Counted from the stretch's first letter, positions 45,190 to 57,125 are shown. The stretch: DNA of 64,000 nucleotides from Sternotherus odoratus (GCA_032164245.1 JAVMKO010000002.1:180798920-180862919); one strand, 5' to 3'. Notes: generated by a model not told the origin, from the sequence alone. Translations and numbers: made by a program.

Positions 45190-46700
45190 CTTTTTATGTT
45201 AGCATTTGTTTAATTTGCATCATATTCCTGTCTTCCTGTGCTTTCTTTTTCAAGTGTATTACCCAAAAGCACATTCCCAAGGCCACAGTGGTGGTAATCA
45301 TTTGAACCACCATCAATATTAGGCTTAAAGTATGAACCAGGGGGTGCAAGCTCACCTTGTCTGGTATAGGCCACCATGGAGTTCAGTGCCTGAATGATAT
45401 CATTCCCAATTACTTAGTGCTTGGCTGTTAGTTCAGCAATGGGCACCTCTTTTCCGTTATACCAAATCAGCGGTGTTAACGGACGAGGATGGTACGGATG
45501 CAAAGAGATGGGTCACCAGTGATTCCCATTCATTGTTGTCTGTCACAGCTTCTGTCACGTTCTCTTTCATCTGCATGATTGGCCATAGGTCATGGGTCCC
45601 AATCTGAGTCAGAGAGGTGAGGTTCAAACAAAACCCATCCAGGCTCCCCTGGTGTGGTGTCCCCCACTGAAAAGTTGTGATATTCCAGATCACATACTGT
45701 GTACCCGAGCTGTACTACCTCCTTCACTCTCTCTTTAAAGATTAGTCATGCCCAACCTCCCTCTATCATGGTCCGTTTCATTCAGGCTGGGTACTCACAG
45801 AGCCACCTGTGCTAGATTCGTTTACAGCAGGCTGTGTTTATTTCATTTCCTCCTTGTGTTGCCATTTTCATACTGATTATAGATCTGATTCCTTATTTTA
45901 CCTATGTTGTTAACATATGCTAGTTACCTAGGATTTTCTGTCCATCTACGAACAGCAATCAGAATTTTCATAGTTGAATTATTAATTGTATGGGGTGCCC
46001 AAGGTCCAGAACCTTCTGGCCTCGCAAATTGCAAATTTTCTTTCCCTATATTATGGATTTCTTTTTCTGCTAGTGTGGTTCAGATAAGTGTGCTGTTTAA
46101 TAACCTTGACCATTCCACCTGCTTAATTTCTTTTATTCCATGCGTTAGATCAGGGGTAGGCAACCTATGGCATGTGCGCCAAAGGCGGTACGTGAGCTGA
46201 CTTACAGTGGCACTCACACTGCCTGGGTCCTGGCCACTGGTCTGGGGGGCTCTGTATTTTAATTTAATTTTAAATGAAGCTTCTTAAACATTTTAAAAAC
46301 CTTATTTACTTTACATACAACAATAGTTTAGTTATATATTAAAGACATAGAAAGAGATCTTCTAAAAACATTAAAATGTATTACTAGCATGCGAAACCTT
46401 AAATTAGAGTGAATAAATGAAGACTCAGCACACCGCTTCTGAAAGGTTGCCGACTCCTGCATTAGATGCATAATATATTTGTTACCATATATGCTACACT
46501 CAATTGCCTGAGAAACATTGATATTATTTAATAAATTACAGTATTTATAGATATTAGTTAGCTCATTTAAATATTTCATATGCTTGCCAAATTTTATAGG
46601 GAGAACCCAACTTCTGTGCCACCTAGTATGGTTACCACTGTGTCCCTTCTGGCTCTACAGTTTCTGTAGAGTACCTTTATAAAAAAGATTTTATTGTTGA
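45190..46700 (-). pseudogene. Decayed endogenous retroviral envelope-like region
   Basis: Minus-strand frames across this stretch have an envelope-like character. Near 45693-45457 there are WNITTFQWGT and several Asn-x-Ser/Thr sites. A later block reads like the membrane-proximal part of a transmembrane subunit (IIQALNSMVAYTRQG, about 45410-45360). A Gln/Glu-rich block near 46110-46020 includes LAEKEIHNIGKENLQF. Frameshifts and stops are frequent. It is interrupted by a hAT element at 46151-46459. The retroviral class cannot be fixed from these fragments. Confidence 0.45.
46151..46459. mobile_element. Non-autonomous hAT element with 8-bp duplication
   Basis: Ends CAGGGGTAGGCAACC and GGTTGCCGACTCCTG form imperfect inverted repeats. 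The flanks CGTTAGAT (46143-46150) and CATTAGAT (46460-46467) match at 7 of 8 bases, the one change being of the CpG decay type. The element has no frame. Confidence 0.88.
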
Positions 46701-46704
46701 GATG

Positions 46705-47375
46705 CTTACTTTGGGATGGTGCAGGGTGTTGCATTATTTATTATTTACCAGCAAAACAGCTGAGTTCTGTTTACATGCATGTTCACCAATTATTTTGGGC
46801 CTACCAAAATATAATGATTTTGCTTTAGAAAAGCCCCAGACTTGTTTATATGCCATAAAATTTAGCACTTTTTGAATAAAGTATTATCAACCCATAGACC
46901 CAATCAGCTGTTTTTCAGTTGTTCTGCATTGTGTCTTCAATCCTCAGTGGTGAATTTCCTTGTATATGAGAGTCTGACATAGCCTATACATTTTTAATAT
47001 GGTTTTAGGTGAATAATGTAATTTAAGCGTGGGTGCCCATAGTGTTATTCAGTCAGAGTTCATTTCTGTTGCAAGTACCAGCTTCATCATTGTACTGAAG
47101 CAGCAGTTATGACACTGGCCTGTCAATATTACTCAAGTCTTGACAAATCACATGCAAGTCTGGATTTAAGATGGAAATGTGCACCCTGCATTGAATAACT
47201 GAACCACTACCATGGAACCTTTTCTCTCCCCAACATCCTATTTGTTTAAGACTTTTAAAATGCTGAAAGTGTGTTTTGTTCTTGATTTGGTTGTTTGTAC
47301 AAACAAATCAAGGCCAAATGCCTTTATGGAAGAACTACTTTAGCAAAACACAAATTATTGGTCTCAGTGCACGGG
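46705..47375. other. Intronic sequence, nothing recognised
   Basis: AT-rich. No credible frame or repeat. Confidence 0.5.
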
Positions 47376-47379
47376 TAAC

Positions 47380-47462
47380 TGTAAATTTAATGGTCTATGC
47401 TATACAGGAGGTTAGACTAGATGATCTAATGGTCCCTTCTGGCCTTAAACTCTATGAATGTT
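47380..47462 (+). mobile_element. CR1 LINE 3'-terminal fragment
   Basis: ACAGGAGGTTAGACTAGATG, ATCTAATGGTCCCTTCTGGC and TTAAACTCTATGAATG are the terminal CR1 3'UTR of the subfamily ending in a CTATGAATG-type repeat. Confidence 0.85.
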
Positions 47463-47727
47463 GAGTACCCTGTGCTCTCTTAACTTCAACATAAGATGAG
47501 GATCCTCCGCAATACATAGGATTGGGCCCTAGGGTCTTTAGCACAGATTTTTCCACATCATCCTTTCAGGCATCTTTTTGAATACATCACCAGAGAATTT
47601 CTAGCAGCTCATCTTAACAAGAGTGCTGAACAATTAAATAAGTCAAGAATTTTAAAGAGTGAGATTCTCTCTAAGATTTAGAATTCATTGTATTTATGCC
47701 ATGTAACTACTCTGTAACTGGTTTCAG

Positions 47728-47850
47728 AGTGGGTAGTCGTGTTAGTCTGTATCCGCAAAAAACAAGCAGTACTTATGGCACCTTAGAGACTAACACATTT
47801 ATTTGGGCATAAGCTTTCATGGGCTGAAACCCACTTCATCAGATGTATAG
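47728..47850 (-). mobile_element. Penelope-type repeat with hammerhead-like core
   Basis: The plus strand reads GGGTAGTCGTGTTAGTCTG, CACCTTAGAGACTAACAC and CATAAGCTTTCATGGGCTG, then ACCCACTTCATCAGATG. This is the same family as the repeats at 11075 and 57452. On the minus strand it contains CTGATGA, a GTGGG/CCCAT stem and GAAAGCTTATG. Confidence 0.75.
47806..47848 (-). ncRNA. Hammerhead ribozyme-like core
   Basis: Minus strand: ACAT, CTGATGA, AGTGGGT, TTCA, GCCCAT, GAAA, GCTT, ATGC. Both conserved boxes (CUGAUGA and GAAA) are intact. The predicted cleavage site follows CUU. Stem I pairs only about three bases (CAU/AUG) and stem III is minimal, as in Penelope-associated hammerheads, which are known to work best as dimers. 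Confidence 0.55.
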
Positions 47851-48179
47851 AGTGGAACATACAGTAGGAAGATATTTACAGAGAACATTTGATGAGCTAT
47901 TATCAGCAGGAGGAAAAAAAACTTTTTGTAGTGATAATCAGGATGGCCCGTTTCAAACAGTTGAGAAGAAGGCATGAGTAACAGTAGGGGAAATTTTAAC
48001 ATGGAGAAATAGATTTCAGTGTGTGTAATGACTCAGCCACTCCTAGTCTTTATTCAAGCCATTAAATCCTTTAAGGCCATCATACAGGAGGGGCAATTAG
48101 TAGTAGAGCCTGCCCCCTGTCCCCACCACCACTCCATCCCTGGCGTGGGAGCCTCCCCTCACCAGATCATGGGCCAGTG

Positions 48180-48790
48180 TTTGTTTGCCAGAGTTAGGAT
48201 GCCCCTCTACCAGGGTTTGCTCTGCCCTTGCCTGAAAGGCCAAGAGATAATTGACTACTGGGTTTGCCCTGCCCCTGCATCGAGGGCCCAGAGCTAATTG
48301 ACTGCTGTGTCTGCTCTGTTTGATCTGCCCCTGCCTAGAGTGCTGAGAGCCTACAGGCTCCTCTGTTCATCCTGCCTCTGATTAAAGGGCCCAGAATGCA
48401 TAAACAACTGTGCTTGCTCTGCCCCTGCGTAAAGGGCCCAGAACTTAGGGTGCTGGGTTTGCTTTGGCCCCTTCCTAGTGCGTCCAGAGCCTACAGACTT
48501 CAGTGTCTGCTCTGGCCCCTGCCAAAAGGGCCCATAGACCATAGACTTCAGTGTCTGCTGGGCCCCTGCTTAAAGGGCCCAGGGGCTATAGACTGTTGGC
48601 TGTTCAGCGCCAGCCTAAGGGCCAGAGCATACAGACTCCTGGGGGACCCTCTTTTTTGCCTAAGGGCCAGAACCACTTGACTATCGGCAGGGTCCAGCCC
48701 CATTAGACTGGTCGGAACACTAACGTCTAACTCACTAATTCCCTTGGTATTAGGCAACAATCCCAATGGCATAGTGAGGTGGTGTGGCCT
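48180..48790. repeat. Diverged minisatellite, probably within a decayed LTR element
   Basis: Eight or so imperfect units of about 55-70 bp share TTTGCTCTGCCCCTGCCT, AAAGGGCCCAGA and ATTGACTGCTG/CTACAGACT. The last unit leads into CAGCCCCATTAGACTGGTC and a GGTATTAGGCAACAATCCC segment of the kind seen upstream of reptile Gypsy 3' LTRs. Frames across it are artefacts of the repeat. Confidence 0.7.
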
Positions 48791-51515
48791 CCTTTCAACC
48801 CTTGTTTTCCCTTGTATCTAGAGATCTCTTTAGAAACTTTGACTGTTTCCCATCCTGTCTTCTTAAAAAAGAAAGAGAATAATAGAGAGAGAATGAGAGC
48901 TTTCTTCTGTTTGATTCAATACCATGATATTGATATTTCCTCTGCTTTCGTTGTATACTGATTTGTACAGAGAGGGATTAACCTTTGAACTGGATGATTA
49001 CCATCTACATTTCAGACATTGTTTTCCTTTGCCAGGCACTCTATACATTTTTTGATGGTAGTACAATGTTTTCTTGTGTCATCTTAAATTAAAGGTAAGA
49101 ATTATAATGGCATGGGTTAAAACAGGAAGGAAATATTCATATGAACAGAGAAAAACGTGATATCAGGAAGTTCATAAATGATCTGGGCAGAATATTTCTA
49201 TGTGTTTTTAAATCTGACGTGGCAGATTACCCATCACTTTGTTTGGATGTGCATGTATCCTACTGAATCCAAATGAATGGTCCCTGTACTTGCTGTGTTG
49301 GCCATGTTCTTCATTGTATTTTTTCCTTAGTTTTTTTTGGAGATTTTCTTTTTCTCCATCATCTTTTCCCAAAGTAATATTAGGATAGCTTTCCCCCTAC
49401 CCACCAAAAAAATATTTTGGAAGTTGTTCTTTGTTGCTGGCAAAAGTAATTCAAATTTTATGATCATGGGGATGTAGTCTGGTGAAAAGGACTTATCTGG
49501 ACAATACTCGATTTGTAAATGAATGAAAGGGGCATTGTTGAATATAGCCTCCCATTGTACTACAAGGTACTAAAGAGTTTCTGCCCAATATATAATATGA
49601 ATGATAACAAACAGCACAGCTGTAGCAAAAATTAATCATGACCATCTCATGATGAATGCTGTGACATTTGTCTCTGGGAAGAAAAACAAGTGGGCTTTCA
49701 TTAACCTCCTTAAATAAACAAGCATATATGCCAGCCAGCAAATTATCAGTCGGGGAAGATATTGATGGTGGGATTAGGCTCTAGATCCCACCCAGTGTTC
49801 CACCATGTGTGTGTTCCGATACCCAATTCTAAAACATTAGTCAAACCTGATGAGAGAATTTGCTCACAATTCCTCTTGTTTTTATAAAGAACAAAATTAA
49901 ATATTTTACCTTTATACGGATCATTTCATGCCAATTTACTTCAAAGTCCATATGTGCCTTTGCTCTATTTCATTGTCCATGCTTGGAAATTAATGGGCCT
50001 AGTAGGTTTTAAAAGCTTTTCGAGGGAGAACACTGTATGACAGATGGAATAGGCTGTTAACAGTCAGCTGGGATATTGATTTGCTGTCTTCACATCCATT
50101 AGCTCCAAAATCCCCCTCCATGTGTGGGGCATACTTAAAGGCTCCTTAACTGTCAGGTGAAAAGTAAAGGAGGGAGGTGAGAGTGTGGAAATAATCCATT
50201 GAATTTGATCCAGAGTGACATAAAGAGTTGTTTAAATCTGAGGCAAAGAATGTTCTTGTTGTTTTTTCCTGCTATAGCAGAGTATTGGGTGAAGGCCCAA
50301 TCAGTAGATGGTTCAACCACTCAGTGAATCATGGTTGCCTTCTACTCAGATGCATGCTAAGTATTTCTCTAAATTGTCTGTATATTCTGAAGATAAAATT
50401 GGTTGGGATTTAGAGCAGATTGGCTGCTTTACTGGGAGCAGCACTGTTATGGGGGGTGAGAATAAATGTAACATCTTCCCATACTGATCTTTAGCAGGTT
50501 GCTTTGCAGATGAGCTTTCAGGAAAAACTCAAGTAATTTATATCTATCTATTGTTGCTCAAGAAGCTACCAGATGATGCAAATAATCTTGCCATTACCCC
50601 CCTTCCGCATCTCTAATTTATTGTGACAGAAGACCTCACATTATTGAGAGTCCTTATATTTCCTGGCCCCTTCTGTCTATGGTACACACAACATGCCCTT
50701 CCTTCTGCTTTAAAATCTATATGCTACTTTAGATGAAGTTGACCATGAAATATTGGTAACAGAGCTGCAGAGTCAGGCAAGGCTGGGAGAATTATGTTTG
50801 AGTAGTTCCGAATCCAGCATGTAATATTGGGTGATGGCTCCCATACTCCAGAGGCTCTCTGGTTAGAGTTCTGGAAGATTCTGTTGTCATGTCCCTTTTC
50901 AGTTTTTATATGAGGGCACTGGAGTGGTATTAAAGGGTTTTGGTTTTGTTGTCATCACTATGTGGATGAGTCTATTCTATATTTTTTTATCATAATTTAG
51001 AAGGTGCTTTCTCCATTTTTTTGTTTTGTTTTTACTATGTTTTTGATCCAGCTTCCATCACAGTCAAAACATGGATCTTCTGGGGTTAAAAGTGTTTCTT
51101 TTTTTTTTTATTCTCCCTACTTACTAATTCAGCAATGGGGTAGGTGAATAAACCAGGCAGAGTATATTTTTAGAAAACACATAGTTTTAAAAAACTCCTT
51201 TCTTTTTTACTATCTATAATATCTTTGTGTTGTTTTGCATTTCATTCAGCCTTGGAAAATGAAAATAGTATTTCATTTTTCTTTCAAGTTGTTTTCACTT
51301 TCCACTTACTCTACACTGGAACAATGGCACACTGAGTTGGAAATGTTGCAGGATATAGTTGTCATTTTAAGTTAGGTCTAATTTGTCTTTATTTTAAATT
51401 TCATTAATATAGTTCTATATTAATGTACTGCAAGACTTCTATGTCTTATAGAACTTAAAAAAAATTCCAAATTTCAGGCTTAAACTCCCCTAAGAATGTC
51501 CCCTTAAAAGCCATC
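48791..51515. other. Intronic sequence, nothing recognised
   Basis: About 2.7 kb, AT-rich, without recognised repeats or protein-like frames. Confidence 0.5.
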
Positions 51516-51519
51516 GAGA

Positions 51520-51979
51520 TTTTTCACAGGAGTCAAGGGTAAGAGATAAAGTATTGTCAACTGGCTAAGAGACAGGAAACAAAGCATAAGAATAAAGGGT
51601 CAGTTTTCATCATGGGCAAGGTTAACAGCGGGTTGCCTCAAGGTTCCATACCTGGTCTTGTGTTGTTTAATGTATTTGTTAATGATTTGTAAAGGCGGAG
51701 AGGTGAGCAGGAAGGTACCAAAATTTGTAGATGACACATTTATGTAGTCCAGAGAAGATATGTGTAAAGTAATGACTCTTGGAGTAAAAAAAAAAATTGA
51801 ATTACTCATACACATTAACGGTATCAACTAAGAAGAGAGACCTGTCTGTAATTGTGGATAGCTCAATGGAGACCTCTGCTCACTGTGCAGCTCTGGTTCA
51901 AAAAAGCTATCGTGGTTCGGATGCATAAGGAACAATAGGGAGAAAAATACATAAAATGTGAATGCCTGTATATAATTAA
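51520..51979 (+). mobile_element. Old CR1 LINE, part 1 (reverse transcriptase region)
   Basis: GGTTGCCTCAAGGTTCCATA followed by CCTGGTCTTGTG and AAATTTGTAGATGACACA correspond to the RT motifs GxPQGSxLGxxLF and FxDDT. This is the upstream half of a copy that resumes at 53690. Confidence 0.75.
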
Positions 51980-53048
51980 CTAGCGAAAATACCCGGCGTT
52001 GCTCGGGTCACTCGGAGGTGGGGAGGGGGCAGACAGCTGAGCGAGTGCGGGGTCCATTGGATGGGGGCAGAGAGCAAACCTGACACCCCCACCTCACCCC
52101 CCCCAACCAAACCCGACACCCCCACCTCACTTACCCCTCGACCAACCCCGACTCACATTTTCACCCACCCAAACCCAACAGCCCCATGTCTCCCCCTACC
52201 AACCCCAACACCTCCTGACCAACACCCACACCTCACCCACCCGTAGACCAAACCTGACACACCCACCTCACTTCCCCCCCCAACCAAACCTGACACCCCT
52301 ACCTACCACCACAAACAAACCCGACACCCACACCTCACTTACCCCTCGACCAACCCCGACCCCCCTCCTCACCCCTCCAAACAAACCCAACACCCCCACC
52401 TTACCCCCCAACCAAACCCAACACCCCCTGACCAACCCCAACCCCCACACCTCACACCTCACCCACCCAGACACCTTCCCACCCCCCCAGACCAAACCCA
52501 ACACCCCCGGTTCACTTACCACCCCCGACCAAACCGGACACCCCCACCTCACCCCCCCCCGACCAAACCCGACACCCCTACCTCACTTACCCTCCGACCA
52601 AACCCAACTCGGGTCCTTCGGAGGTGGGGAGGGGGCAGAGAGCTGAGGGATTCCGGGGTCCGTCGCAGGTGGGGAGGGGGCAGAGAGCTGAGGGATTCCG
52701 GGGTCCGTTGGAGCTGGGAGGAGGCAGAGAGCTGAGGGATTCCGGGGTCTGTTGGAGGGGGAAGGGGCAGAGAGCTGAGCGAGTGCGGTGTCTGTTGGAG
52801 GGGGTATTATGACATCATAACTATGTCACAGAGAACAGCAGCTGCCCAGCTGATGTGATTGGCCTTTAAAGAATTTCACCCCTGGGGGGCGTCAGAGGTG
52901 AGATTTGAAAAATTTTCGACTCTTACAGTCATTAGGACCCTAAGACCTCTAACTGTACCAAATTTCAAGTCTCTAGCTCAAATGGTGTGGAAGGAGTAAG
53001 CATACATACATGCACGCACGCATACACCATTTGACTTTTATATATATA
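51980..53048 (-). mobile_element. Helitron-like element, copy 4
   Basis: On the plus strand it starts CTAGCGAAAATACCCGGCG (3' end of the element with its hairpin) after an A and ends with the conserved 5' block and CATTTGACTTTTATATATA. The interior is a C-rich tandem repeat on this strand (AACCAAACCCGACACCCCC), the complement of the copy 1 repeat. Its 5' TC is not visible because the next copy adjoins it. Confidence 0.75.
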
Positions 53049-53689
53049 CTAGCAAAAGTGCCCGGCGTTGCTCGGGTCAGTCGGAGGTGGGGAGGGGACA
53101 GACAGCTGACACCCCCTGACGAACCCCAACATCCCCCGGCTCACTTACCCCCCGACCAAACCCGACACCCCCACCTGACCCCCCCAACCAAACCCGACAC
53201 CCCTACCTCACCCCCCGACCAAACCCGACACTCCCACCTCACTTACCGTCCGACCAAACCCAACTCAGATCCGTCGCAGGTGGGGAGGGGGCACAGAGCT
53301 GAGGGATTCCGGGGTCCTTCGCAGGTGGGGAGGGGGCAGAGAGCTGATGGATTCCGGGGTTCCGTTGGGAGGGGAGAGGGGCAGAGAGCTGAGGGATTCC
53401 GGGGTTCCTTTGGAGGAGGGAGGGGCAGAGAGCTGAGCGAGTGCGGTGTCTGTTGGAGGGGGTATTATGACATCATAACAACATAGCTGCCCAGCTGATG
53501 TGATTGGCCTTTAAAGACTTTCACCCCTGGGGGGCGTCAGAGGTGAGATTTGAAAAAGTTTCGACCCTTACGACCATCAGGACCCCAAGACCTCTAACTG
53601 TACCAAATTTCAAGTCTCTAGCTCAAACGGTGCGGAAGGAGTAAGCTTAAATACATACATACACCATTTGACTTTTATATATATATAGA
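53049..53689 (-). mobile_element. Helitron-like element, copy 5, adjoining copy 4
   Basis: Starts CTAGCAAAAGTGCCCGGCG at 53049 directly after the AT-rich 5' end of copy 4, in the same orientation, and ends CTTTTATATATATATAGA before a T, the complement of A/TC. It shares both the conserved 5' block and the tandem repeat, but with fewer units. Confidence 0.75.
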
Positions 53690-54235
53690 TAGATAGTGCA
53701 GCCTCATCTAGTATACTGTATGCAGTATTAGTCACCCATTTTTAAAAAGGGTACTGGAGAGGAGGTTCAGAGAAGAGCAGTGAGAATTATGAGGAGCACA
53801 GGAAAATTCTTACACACAAAGAGATTGAAAGACTGGAGCTTCTTTTTTCTCCACATATCTCTCAACACAAGAACAATGGGTCATTCAATAAAAGAGAGAG
53901 GTGGCAGATTCAAAATTGATAAAAGGAATTTTTTTTTCACTCAATACGCAATTAGACCATGAAAGTCATTGCCACAGGATTTTGTTGAGGCCAAGAATTG
54001 CAAATTTATATGGATAACATGACTAACCAGAACTATAGTAGTTAATGGGGAAAAAAAGAATTTTGGGAGGGATAAAATACTCGTGTTTCATCTTTAAACC
54101 AATTTCTAACTGTTAGGGATGAAGATAACACCTCCCTGATGGAGGTAGATTATCCCATATCTGCATACTGTATGGTTCTTTCATCTTCCACTGAAGCACC
54201 TGGGGTCTGATCCAGTATGAAAGTTTCTATGTACC
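53690..54235 (+). mobile_element. Old CR1 LINE, part 2 (ORF2 end and 3'UTR)
   Basis: Resumes with CTGGAGAGGAGGTTCAGAGA, AGAGCAGTGAGAATTATGAG and GGTGGCAGATTCAAAATTGA, all CR1 ORF2 C-terminal sequence, and ends in a decayed 3'UTR with CTGGGGTCTGATCCAGTATG. Together with 51520-51979 it is one copy opened by the two Helitron-like elements. Confidence 0.75.
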
Positions 54236-54439
54236 AATATCTCTTTGGTTTCTTAGGTAAAATAAGGCAACTGTTCATATAGATAACCTTAAAATGCCAA
54301 CTTCAACAAATGGTAAAGAACTAAAAGTTAGTAGATCAGCCCCTCTTTGTTTATCATCCTTAATGTAATGTAGCATTTCAGAACTGGTCCACACTGGGAG
54401 CTTACACTGGGAGCTTACATTGGGAGCTATTGTCTCTCA

Positions 54440-54710
54440 GTTGTGTGAAAACCCGACACCCCTGAGCTACAGAACTATGCCAGCCTAGCCCCCCGGGGTT
54501 TAGGTAGCATTAGGTGGATGGAAGAATTCTTCTTTTGACCTACCTGGGGAGATGGATTATGTATGCTGAAGGGAGAACCCCTCGTGTTAGCGTACGTAGT
54601 GTCTACACTGAAGTGATATACAGCAGCGCAGCTGCAGTGTTGCGCCTGTGCAGCTGTAGTTGTGAAAGTGCAGGCATACCCATAGAGATGCAGCACAAAG
54701 GAGCTAATGT
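54440..54710. mobile_element. MITE of the GACCTACC / CTACACTG type
   Basis: Begins near ACACCCCTGAGCTACAGAAC and contains GGAAGAATTCTTCTTTTGAC, AGTGTCTACACTGAAG and GCAGCGCAGCTGCAGTG. These blocks, in this order, form a common reptile MITE. Ends are decayed. Confidence 0.55.
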
Positions 54711-54712
54711 GA

Positions 54713-54942
54713 AGGTATGGCTGCACTAGAGATGTAACTCTGAGCTAACACAAATAAAATGGAAGTGTAGCGCAAGAGTACAAGCAGTGCGACGGGCTAG
54801 CCACCAGCGAAAGTACCTAGGGTTTGAGATGGGAAGGCCTACGCTGCTATTTTTAGCATGCTACTTGATAAGAGCTACTGCACGTGTGTCTGTCAAGCTG
54901 GAAATTACACCTCCAGCTCTAGTGTAGACATACTCTAAGAGG
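54713..54942. mobile_element. MITE with GTATGGCTGCACTAGAG / AGTGTAGACATAC ends
   Basis: The ends AGGTATGGCTGCACTAGAG and CTCTAGTGTAGACATACTC are inverted repeats with few mismatches. The interior contains CTATTTTTAGCATGCTA, like the element at 1806-2084. Confidence 0.65.
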
Positions 54943-55334
54943 CACGGAGTAGACCTTGCAGGGGAGCAGGGTTATTCTCTCAACAGTAGGCTGTTAGGGG
55001 GCTAGAGGGGCCTCCAGCATAACATAGCTAGCTCTGGGCCGACCTCTATGCTTGTGAGGTGCTTTGCAGGAGGCAGCCCTGTGGCTGTCTTCCATAATTC
55101 TTGCACTGGAGAAATCCTCTACCAGCTGTACAGGAACTTCTATGCTGCTCGAGCCCTTTTATGCTGTGTAAAGGGGCCTGGAGCAGGAGTTAGGATCTTG
55201 CCCCAGAAGTCAATGAAAAAATGAAATCAAAATGTCTTAGGTGAAAGAGTAACTAAGGAGGAAAAACGAACACCAATAATAGGTTAAAATGCAGCACATT
55301 ATTTGCCAGTACACTGCAAAATATAAAGAACTTA

Positions 55335-55590
55335 GCCGCTGCATGTCTACATGGAGCCAAAAAAATTTTTTTTAAAAAAGCCCTCACTGCAGCAGGTCTA
55401 CAGACTCGGGTTAGAGTTACAGTACTAAAACTAACTGCGTAGATATAACAGCTCTGGCTCTGAAGCTCGGAGAGTGGGTTGGGCTTCAGAGCACAAACTA
55501 TAGCCGGAGCTGGAACATCTACACAGCTGCTGTTAGTGCCATAGTACAAAGCCCCACAAGCCTGCATCTGTAGACCAGGCTCTGAAACTT
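55335..55590. mobile_element. Decayed MITE related to the elements at 1806 and 54713
   Basis: Holds GCTGCATGTCTACATGGAGC and, toward the right, AACATCTACACAGCTGCTGT and GCATCTGTAGACCAGGCTC, the general layout of this MITE group. No exact termini. Confidence 0.45.
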
Positions 55591-55594
55591 GTTG

Positions 55595-56475
55595 CCTCAG
55601 GGGCTTTTTTTGGCCATGGTAGACATTCCCTGTGCCTGTTCTTCCTCTAAGCGATCATTGTTTCATACATTGTTAAATCTGTATATCTGAATAGTTTATT
55701 TACTACTGTTGTTGTTTCTTCGTGATTTAATCCTGAATTAATGTTCTTTTTAATACATAGGAGGGTTTGTTGAATTCAGAGCTGGAAATAACTCAGTCTT
55801 CCACTACTTTTGTTTCTCCTAAATGCCCAGAGTTTTTGGCAGCAGTCTCCCACTGAATTGTAGCCGTGCTATTCAGTTCAGAACAATGGAAGAATTTGAA
55901 TGTAATCAAAAGGGAAATCAGCTAGAGGGAAAATAAACGTAATAGACCTCTAGTATATTGGGAATTAAAGTAAGGAATAATAGGTGATAAAATACCACAA
56001 AAGGGAAAAAATGACAAGAAGTCAAAGCTGATAAGAGGCAATATAGGAGGAACAGAAAGGAAAAGAGGGGAGAGAAAAATGGGGAAAAACACTAACCAAA
56101 AAGATGGCTTGACTTGAATTTACTTTATTTATTAGGCATCTTGCTATACTGTGTCTGTTGAAGTAGCAAATATTAGTTCTCGTTAAACCTGAGCTCTGAT
56201 GAATACATTGATCTTATTGTGAATGACATGTACTCCAATGTGAAATCTCATAACAGACTTGTAAACCCCATGTCATTGCCTTCCTGTATTTGAACATGAA
56301 AGACAGTTGGTGTGATGGGACATAGTCCAGGATTAAATGTTTAATTTGTGGAATGATGTCCAGGATTAAATGTTTAATTTGTGGAATGATGTCTCAGAAT
56401 ATGTTAGATGTCCTGGTGTGAAGTTCACATTCTGTTAGTTTTGCTTTCTAGATTGGCCAGATGTCCTAATTGTGC
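55595..56475. other. Intronic sequence, nothing recognised
   Basis: AT-rich. A 30-odd-bp direct duplication (GTCCAGGATTAAATGTTTAA, about 56324 and 56359) is the only structure noted. Confidence 0.5.
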
Positions 56476-56479
56476 AGGA

Positions 56480-56610
56480 ACTGTCCTAGGTTAGTTAATT
56501 AATTAGTTAGTATTATTGTTGTGCCTAGCACTTCCAGGCATGAGCCAGGACCCCAGTGTGCTAGGAACTGTACCACCATAGAACAAAAATACAGTTTTGA
56601 AAGGCAGCCC
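56480..56610 (+). repeat. Ancient SINE-like interspersed repeat
   Basis: TATTATTGTTGTGCCTAGCA, GCCAGGACCCCAGTGTGCTA and GGAACTGTACCACCATAGAA match, in order, the repeat at 4655-4770. The family name is not certain. Confidence 0.45.
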
Positions 56611-57125
56611 CAATATCCTGGCCAGTTCTAATGTTCTAGTTCTAATTTCAGTAGAACTGGCTAGGAAGCCTGCAAAGCCATTTCTATACTCTTCCTTCCC
56701 ATTCCTACTCATTATTGGTGTTTGGGCCCAGTACAGTGTGAAGAAAACCCCAGTAAAAGATGTAAAATCCCATAATTGTACGACTATCTTTTTCTGCTGT
56801 ACCTCAAATAGTTCAGTAAGTAACATGAGAGCCCCATCAAGCTGTTCATTTGTGTAAGTGTACCATATGGTTTATATCTGTATTTTAGCTTAATTCCCCT
56901 CCCCCCATCCCTGCTTTAATTCAGGGTAAGTAATCTAGGAGACATTATGCCTCAAAGACACTTGGTGAGTGAAAAGGATGCTAATGTCAGGGTGTCTACA
57001 GAGCGGGGGCATGACAGGGCTCAGGAAGGAGGGAGCTTGCTGGCAGAAGCTGCTGTCTGTTTGCTGATCAGCTTAAAAAGGCAGTGTACTTAGAATGCAG
57101 GCAGTGTACTTGAAGGGGCAATGCA

